Positions 6,297 through 9,908 of a stretch of DNA of 9,908 bases are shown here, piece after piece. Numbering within the stretch: position 1 is the first letter of the stretch; each line of letters starts with the position of its first letter. The stretch is from an uncultured Clostridia bacterium (lineage in GTDB: Bacteria > Bacillota > Clostridia > TANB77 > CAG-508), in contig CANQHH010000034.1 in NCBI GenBank assembly GCA_947623615.1, positions 1 through 9,908 on the forward strand. Reading direction: 5' to 3'. The notes beneath the pieces were generated by a model. That model ran no database searches. It was not told where the DNA came from and saw only the letters and a list, made by a program, of their open reading frames with translations. The position numbers and the translations under genes are program-made.

Positions 6297-6989
6297 ATGG
6301 AATTAATTCTCGATGTTGTAAATTCATTTTGGTTTCAATCTATTTTTAAATTAATACTAGGTTTCGTATTAGCTGGAATTATCGGATTAGAAAGATCTTC
6401 ATGGAACAAACCAGCTGGTTTTAGAACACATTCACTACTTGGTATTAGCTCTGTTTTAATGATGTTATGTGGTGAATATATGGCACAGAAATATAATAAT
6501 TTAATTGATCCTTCAAGAATTTCTGCCCAATTATTGTCTGGTATAGGTTTCATTGGTGCTGGAACAATTTTAAGAGACGGATTCAATGTAAAAGGATTAA
6601 CCACAGCAGCCGCACTTTTATCTGTTACATGTATTGGCTTAAGTATTGGCGCTGGTTTCTACTTAGGTGGAATAGTAACAACATTTATTGTTTATGTTAT
6701 TTTATCTTATTCATATAAATTATCTGATAAATTAGAACATTTTACCATGATGACATTAAAAATAGAAATATCACAAAATACAAATGAAGTCTTATCATCT
6801 ATTGAAAAACTATTAAGCAAATATCATGTAGAAATAAAACAAATTAAAAGGCCTGACAAAGATGATGATGATAATGGTAGCGAAACAGTTATAATCTCTG
6901 GTCAATATGACAGAGTTGGTTTTAATAAAAATGAATTATTACATAACATTACATCTTTAAAAAATGTTAAAGAACTTGTTGAAGAATAG
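6297..6989 (+). CDS. MgtC/SapB family membrane protein
   Basis: This 230-aa protein has an N-terminal membrane domain of about four to five helices (residues 10-138) and a cytoplasmic C-terminal domain of about 80 residues. Family signatures are present: GLERSSWNKPAGFRTHSLLG (30-49) and the run DPSRISAQLLSGIGFIGAG (71-89) followed by ILRDGFNVKGLTTAAALL. The C-terminal part (about 148-230) has the beta-alpha-beta look of the ACT-like domain found in longer MgtC relatives, interrupted by an acidic loop KDDDDN (about 188-193). MgtC proteins are linked to magnesium limitation and, in pathogens, survival in macrophages through modulation of membrane ATP synthase. Most clostridial copies are uncharacterised, so the role here is inferred. 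AAGGAGGTG lies four bases before ATG. The gene stands alone, divergent from the ABC operon. Confidence 0.92.
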   Translation: MELILDVVNSFWFQSIFKLILGFVLAGIIGLERSSWNKPAGFRTHSLLGISSVLMMLCGEYMAQKYNNLIDPSRISAQLLSGIGFIGAGTILRDGFNVKGLTTAAALLSVTCIGLSIGAGFYLGGIVTTFIVYVILSYSYKLSDKLEHFTMMTLKIEISQNTNEVLSSIEKLLSKYHVEIKQIKRPDKDDDDNGSETVIISGQYDRVGFNKNELLHNITSLKNVKELVEE

Positions 6990-7009
6990 AATATTTTTAA
7001 AACAAAAAA

Positions 7010-7052
7010 TAAACCAAAATTGTTAAATTTATTATCTAACGATTTTGGTTTA
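7010..7052. terminator. Bidirectional intrinsic terminator
   Basis: Arms 7010-7025 and 7037-7052 pair over 16 positions, with one G-T wobble, around an 11-base loop. On the minus strand a strong T-rich run follows, and on the plus strand a weaker one (TTTAATTTTATA). It lies between the convergent mgtC-like and acyltransferase genes and likely ends both transcripts. Confidence 0.85.
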
Positions 7053-7066
7053 ATTTTATATATTTA

Positions 7067-8182
7067 TTATTGTATTTCTTTATTATAAACCTTTTCCTCT
7101 AAGAACTTTTTAAGCCATCTTCCTAAAGGATCAAATATAAGTTTTAATATAATTGTTACTATTGTAGTAACTGCAAGATTAATTCCAAACATTACTAATA
7201 TTTTAAAATACCATTGTGATATATTAACATGATCTACTATCCAGAATAATACTGAACTACCAACTCCCTGTGCAAGGAAAACATATATAGAATTTTGCCC
7301 TATTTTACTTATTATATTAGGCTTACATTTTCCAAAGAATTTTTTTAAAAAGATTGCTATATATACTCCAAATAGTGACCATAACATAAATATGAAATTT
7401 GGTGGAAATTTATTACTTTCTATCTGAAGCACATTAAAATCAGTAGTTTTACTAATAGTAAAAATTGCTAATATAGTTGCAACAAATAAACTGATAAATA
7501 CTTTTAAAGACATAGTTTTATCTTTTACATGATATCCTAACATATAGAAAAATAAATAAAACATGGCACTACTTAACTCAATTCCTATATTTATTTTTCC
7601 TATACTACTAAACTTAAATGTAACCAATATTATGCCAATAAAACATAGTGATATTATGTATTTTCTAATATTTGGTTTTACTAGAGTTATAATTCCTGCT
7701 CCTAACAAACTAACAAAAAAATAATTTCTAAAAAACCATAATGAATGACTTACTCCTGTAAATGGTCTAGCATTTGGATATGTATGAAGAAACCAATTCA
7801 TTAAGGTTCCAATTGTTACAGGATTATCGCTAAGTTTCAGACAATTAGAAATTTCAATTCCTATATAAATCATTGTCATAAAAATCATATATTTTATTTG
7901 AGTTATTATCATTCCTTTTATGTAATTTTTATTACTTTTACTATATGAATATGACCAACCTGCTAGAAAAAAGAACATTGGTACTTCAAATAGTATTGTA
8001 AAATTTGCAAATTCTTTTGGTACATAAGAATTACCACTATGAAATGAAGTATGTATCAAAACAACAGATATAATTGCTATTCCTTTTAACATATCTATAT
8101 AGTTATTTCTACCACTTATTTTACTTCCGTCTTTATCATAACTTTCTTTTTCTAAAGTCACTGCCTCATCTTTCTTGCTCAT
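7067..8182 (-). CDS. Acyltransferase-3 family integral membrane protein
   Basis: This 371-aa protein has a charged cytoplasmic N-terminus (1-25) and then about ten hydrophobic helices. The family motif YIDMLKGIAIISVVLIHT (28-45) carries the expected His44 in helix 1, and HSLWFFRNYF (146-155) matches the second conserved block. These are hallmarks of Acyl_transf_3 (PF01757) enzymes, which move acyl groups, often acetyl or succinyl, onto cell-surface sugars, peptidoglycan or lipids. The substrate cannot be read from sequence. There is no fused SGNH domain, and no glycan-synthesis genes are close by. The ATG (8182-8180) has a purine-rich Shine-Dalgarno (GAGAGGGG) upstream. The gene lies 38 bases after the AlkD-like gene with no terminator or clear promoter between, so co-transcription is likely. 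The pairing may be accidental rather than functional. Confidence 0.88.
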   Translation of the reverse strand: MSKKDEAVTLEKESYDKDGSKISGRNNYIDMLKGIAIISVVLIHTSFHSGNSYVPKEFANFTILFEVPMFFFLAGWSYSYSKSNKNYIKGMIITQIKYMIFMTMIYIGIEISNCLKLSDNPVTIGTLMNWFLHTYPNARPFTGVSHSLWFFRNYFFVSLLGAGIITLVKPNIRKYIISLCFIGIILVTFKFSSIGKINIGIELSSAMFYLFFYMLGYHVKDKTMSLKVFISLFVATILAIFTISKTTDFNVLQIESNKFPPNFIFMLWSLFGVYIAIFLKKFFGKCKPNIISKIGQNSIYVFLAQGVGSSVLFWIVDHVNISQWYFKILVMFGINLAVTTIVTIILKLIFDPLGRWLKKFLEEKVYNKEIQ

Positions 8183-8220
8183 CTTTAGCCCCTCTCTTTA
8201 TTATTTCTTGTTTGTTATTT

Positions 8221-8859
8221 TTAAATTTTATATAGTTTTCTTATTTCCTTGAATTTTTTCTTGTAACTGTCATCAACTCTATATGAATCACATATTTTCT
8301 GTATTGATTTTCCTACTATTTCATATTTTAATGGCTTACTTTTTAAATATTCTAAAGTTTTATCTGGATTATACATTGCTAAATATGATATTAGCCAAGC
8401 CTCTGCCATTATAACATAATATTCGTTATCTTCTCTAAAAAGTTTTAATATAAGGTCAAATTTATCACTTTCTTTTGAAAACTTTGTTATAAACATAACA
8501 TACGCCCATCTTCTTACAAATGGATTATCATGTTCTATATACAATTTAGCTTTTTTATATGCTAAATCAAATTCTAAACCTTTATTTACAAATTGTGGTA
8601 ACTGGTCTACATGCCACCAATCTTGCAATTTATCAAAATTTTCTTCAATAAACTCAAGTTTCTTATCTATTGTATCTAACAATGCTAAAGATACTTGGAA
8701 ATATGTTCTATGATATTCCTGTTTTTCTAATATAACATCTTTTAAGAAAGAAACATCTGTCTTAGATTTTATAAGTGTTTTATTGAATTTATCCACATCT
8801 TTTGTCCTATACCCATTACCTAATTTTTTAAATTCTTTCTCAAATTCTTCTATGTTCAA
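8221..8859 (-). CDS. AlkD-like DNA alkylation repair protein
   Basis: This 212-aa all-helical protein fits the HEAT-repeat alkylpurine DNA glycosylase family (DNA_alkylation, PF08713). Key positions resemble AlkD: WWHVD (81-85) supplies the Trp-x3-Asp pair, with Asp85 at the catalytic position. RRWAYVMF (116-123) supplies the conserved Arg, and AEAWLIS (153-158 region) a further Trp. The C-terminal IQKICDSYRV motif is also typical of the family. Such enzymes remove positively charged alkylated purines without base flipping; activity here is inferred. The start is TTG (8859-8857), six bases after AAGGAG; no nearby in-frame ATG exists. Its promoter overlaps the end of sigK, so it is probably transcribed independently of the sporulation gene and leads a short operon with the downstream acyltransferase gene. 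Confidence 0.87.
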   Translation of the reverse strand: MNIEEFEKEFKKLGNGYRTKDVDKFNKTLIKSKTDVSFLKDVILEKQEYHRTYFQVSLALLDTIDKKLEFIEENFDKLQDWWHVDQLPQFVNKGLEFDLAYKKAKLYIEHDNPFVRRWAYVMFITKFSKESDKFDLILKLFREDNEYYVIMAEAWLISYLAMYNPDKTLEYLKSKPLKYEIVGKSIQKICDSYRVDDSYKKKFKEIRKLYKI

Positions 8860-8905
8860 TCTATTCTCCTTGTAATTAATACTTATTATTTAATATAACA
8901 TGGTA

Positions 8906-8934
8906 ATTGTATCTTTATTTCTTCATGTTGTCAA
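8906..8934 (-). promoter_or_regulatory. Sigma-A promoter of the alkD-like gene, overlapping the sigK stop
   Basis: On the minus strand TTGACA (8934-8929), a 17-base spacer and TACAAT (8911-8906) precede the gene. The TGA stop of sigK (8933-8931) forms the middle of the -35 hexamer. The transcription start is expected near 8899, giving a leader of about 40 bases. Confidence 0.75.
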
Positions 8935-9641
8935 TCTATATCTCTAAATTCTCGATTTAGTTTATTTATTGCTTTGGTTTCAATTCTTGAAACATACGAA
9001 CGTGAAATTCCCATCATTTGTGCTATTTGATTTTGAGTTCTTGGCTTATTCCCATCTAATCCAAACCTCAATTCCAATATTGTTTTTTCTCTTAATTTCA
9101 ACACTTCTTTCATTTTTAAATATAATTTTTTTATTTTAAATTTTAAATCTACCTCTTCTTCAATACTTCTATCATTATTTTCTAATACTTCTTGTAATGT
9201 TACTGTATTATCATCTTTGTCCTTTCCTATCGGATCATCTAAATATACTTCTGCTCCTAATTTTTTTGTACTACGTAAATGCATCAAAATCTCATTATCT
9301 ATGCATCTTGAAACATATGTAGCAAGTCTTACTCCCTTAGAAGATTCAAAACTATTTATTCCTTTTATAAGTCCTATTGTACCTATTGATATTAAATCAT
9401 CTTGTTCAATATTGGTTGTACTATATTTTTTGCATATATGTGCAACTAATCTCAGATTTCTTTCTATCAATATATTTCTTGCATCTTCATCTCCATTTGC
9501 CATTTGCTCTAAGCACTCTTTTTCTTCCTCTATAGTTAATGGCTCTGGAAATAAATTGTTATTTGATATATACCCCACAACAAATACTGCAGATTTTAAA
9601 AAGCTCAAAAAACCTATTCCACTACAAAGTGCTACCAACAT
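8931..9641 (-). CDS. sigK: RNA polymerase sporulation sigma factor sigma-K, with pro-sequence
   Basis: This 236-aa protein drives late mother-cell gene expression during sporulation (coat, mother-cell lysis). The hydrophobic N-terminus (1-23) followed by YISNNNLFPEPL aligns with the Bacillus pro-sequence and its mature start, so cleavage before about Tyr24 by a SpoIVFB-type membrane protease is inferred. Region 2 carries NLRLVAHI (62-69), DLISIGTIGLIKGI (82-95) and NEILMHLRSTKK (116-127). The DPIGKDKDDN stretch (136-145) is sigma-K-like rather than sigma-E-like. Region 4 has LRFGLDG and the helix-turn-helix QNQIAQMMGISRSYVSRIE (203-221). GGAGGTG lies five bases before ATG 9641. The gene is continuous, with no skin-type prophage interruption. 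In most clostridial relatives a sigma-E or sigma-K promoter drives it; a candidate is listed at 9671-9699. Confidence 0.94.
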   Translation of the reverse strand: MLVALCSGIGFLSFLKSAVFVVGYISNNNLFPEPLTIEEEKECLEQMANGDEDARNILIERNLRLVAHICKKYSTTNIEQDDLISIGTIGLIKGINSFESSKGVRLATYVSRCIDNEILMHLRSTKKLGAEVYLDDPIGKDKDDNTVTLQEVLENNDRSIEEEVDLKFKIKKLYLKMKEVLKLREKTILELRFGLDGNKPRTQNQIAQMMGISRSYVSRIETKAINKLNREFRDID

Positions 9642-9670
9642 AATTGCACCTCCATTTTTCTTATAACCAA

Positions 9671-9699
9671 ATTATATGTATAAAAAAATCAAAAGTGCC
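9671..9699 (-). promoter_or_regulatory. Candidate mother-cell (sigma-E/sigma-K type) promoter of sigK
   Basis: On the minus strand CATATAAT (9678-9671) differs by one base from the CATACAAT -10 box used by sigma-E and related factors. GGCACT (9699-9694) holds the AC expected of a sigma-K -35 site about 16 bases upstream. The match is suggestive only, since AT-rich sequence makes such boxes common. Confidence 0.35.
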
Positions 9700-9765
9700 T
9701 GACCGGAATAATTTTCTTTTTTTTACATTTGTTAAAAAATTCCTCTTTTAATATATATTTTTTTA

Positions 9766-9774
9766 TGATACAAT
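9766..9774 (+). promoter_or_regulatory. Candidate extended -10 promoter of the right-edge gene
   Basis: TGATACAAT (9766-9774) reads as an extended -10 box (TGn plus TACAAT) of a sigma-A promoter without a clear -35. Alternatively GATACAAT resembles a sigma-E -10 (CATACAAT), with AT-rich TTAATAT upstream at slightly short spacing. It lies about 37 bases before the ATG. Confidence 0.4.
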
Positions 9775-9811
9775 GTTTTTAAATATTATATTTATTACAA
9801 GGAGGTGAGTT

Positions 9812-9908
9812 ATGAAAAATCTAAAGAAGCTACTATTTTCTATTTTAATTATTAGCTGTTTTACATTTGTAGTTCCAATTTTATTTACTAATATTCCAAC
9901 TAGCTCTA
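9812..9908 (+). CDS. Partial gene, N-terminus of a membrane or exported protein
   Basis: The window holds the first 32 codons only; the frame is open at the right edge. The start is very well supported: AAGGAGGTGA (9799-9808), a full complement of the 16S anti-Shine-Dalgarno, precedes ATG by three bases. The peptide begins with Lys-rich MKNLKKLL, then a hydrophobic stretch of about 18 residues ending near VVPILF, then the polar TNIPTSS. This is a signal peptide or an N-terminal anchor; no lipobox is evident, although one Cys lies within the hydrophobic stretch. The protein family cannot be told from this piece. It is divergent from sigK with about 170 bases between them, so a sporulation-related exported product is possible but unproven. 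Confidence 0.75.
   Translation, partial: MKNLKKLLFSILIISCFTFVVPILFTNIPTSS

Noticed and set aside
9217..9666. 149-codon open frame on the plus strand
   Set aside because: It lies antisense to sigK, whose conserved regions are unmistakable, and has no recognisable features of its own.

Overview
The window is AT-rich DNA with clostridial-type Shine-Dalgarno sites (AAGGAGG). It has short intergenic gaps, many TTGACA-17-TATAAT-like promoters and a gene for the sporulation sigma factor sigma-K. Together these suggest an endospore-forming, low-GC Firmicute of the class Clostridia. No rRNA, tRNA, CRISPR array or insertion sequence was seen.

Layout, left to right. (1) 13-314, minus strand: an unrecognised 70-codon gene at about 49% GC, far above its surroundings. 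It has a consensus promoter and is filled with short inverted repeats from its leader to its last codons. It is the most anomalous segment here. (2) 342-1408, minus: a two-gene unit coding a DUF421 (YetF-type) membrane protein and a DUF4363 membrane-anchored coiled-coil protein. (3) 1591-1965, plus: a four-helix membrane protein of the phage-holin-4/YvlD type, followed by a bidirectional terminator. (4) 2015-6003, minus: an operon for a heterodimeric ABC exporter. One subunit has a degenerate ATPase site and a large outside loop, and the other has the catalytic site. The promoter carries a perfect 10-bp palindrome that may be an operator. (5) 6297-6989, plus: an MgtC/SapB-family membrane protein with two likely promoters and a structured leader, ending in a second bidirectional terminator. 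(6) 7067-8859, minus: an AlkD-like DNA glycosylase gene followed by a membrane acyltransferase-3 gene, probably one transcript. (7) 8931-9641, minus: uninterrupted sigK with its pro-sequence. (8) 9812 to the right edge, plus: the first 32 codons of a membrane or exported protein.

Most of the window looks like ordinary chromosomal housekeeping: envelope transport, envelope stress, alkylation repair and sporulation control. The genes do not form one pathway. Three start sites were revised or chosen from ribosome-binding-site position: DUF421 at 1408, holin-like at 1591 and the first ABC subunit at 6003. The alkD-like gene uses TTG. Points worth follow-up are the GC-rich, hairpin-dense small gene at the left edge, the palindrome at the ABC promoter and the mgtC leader.
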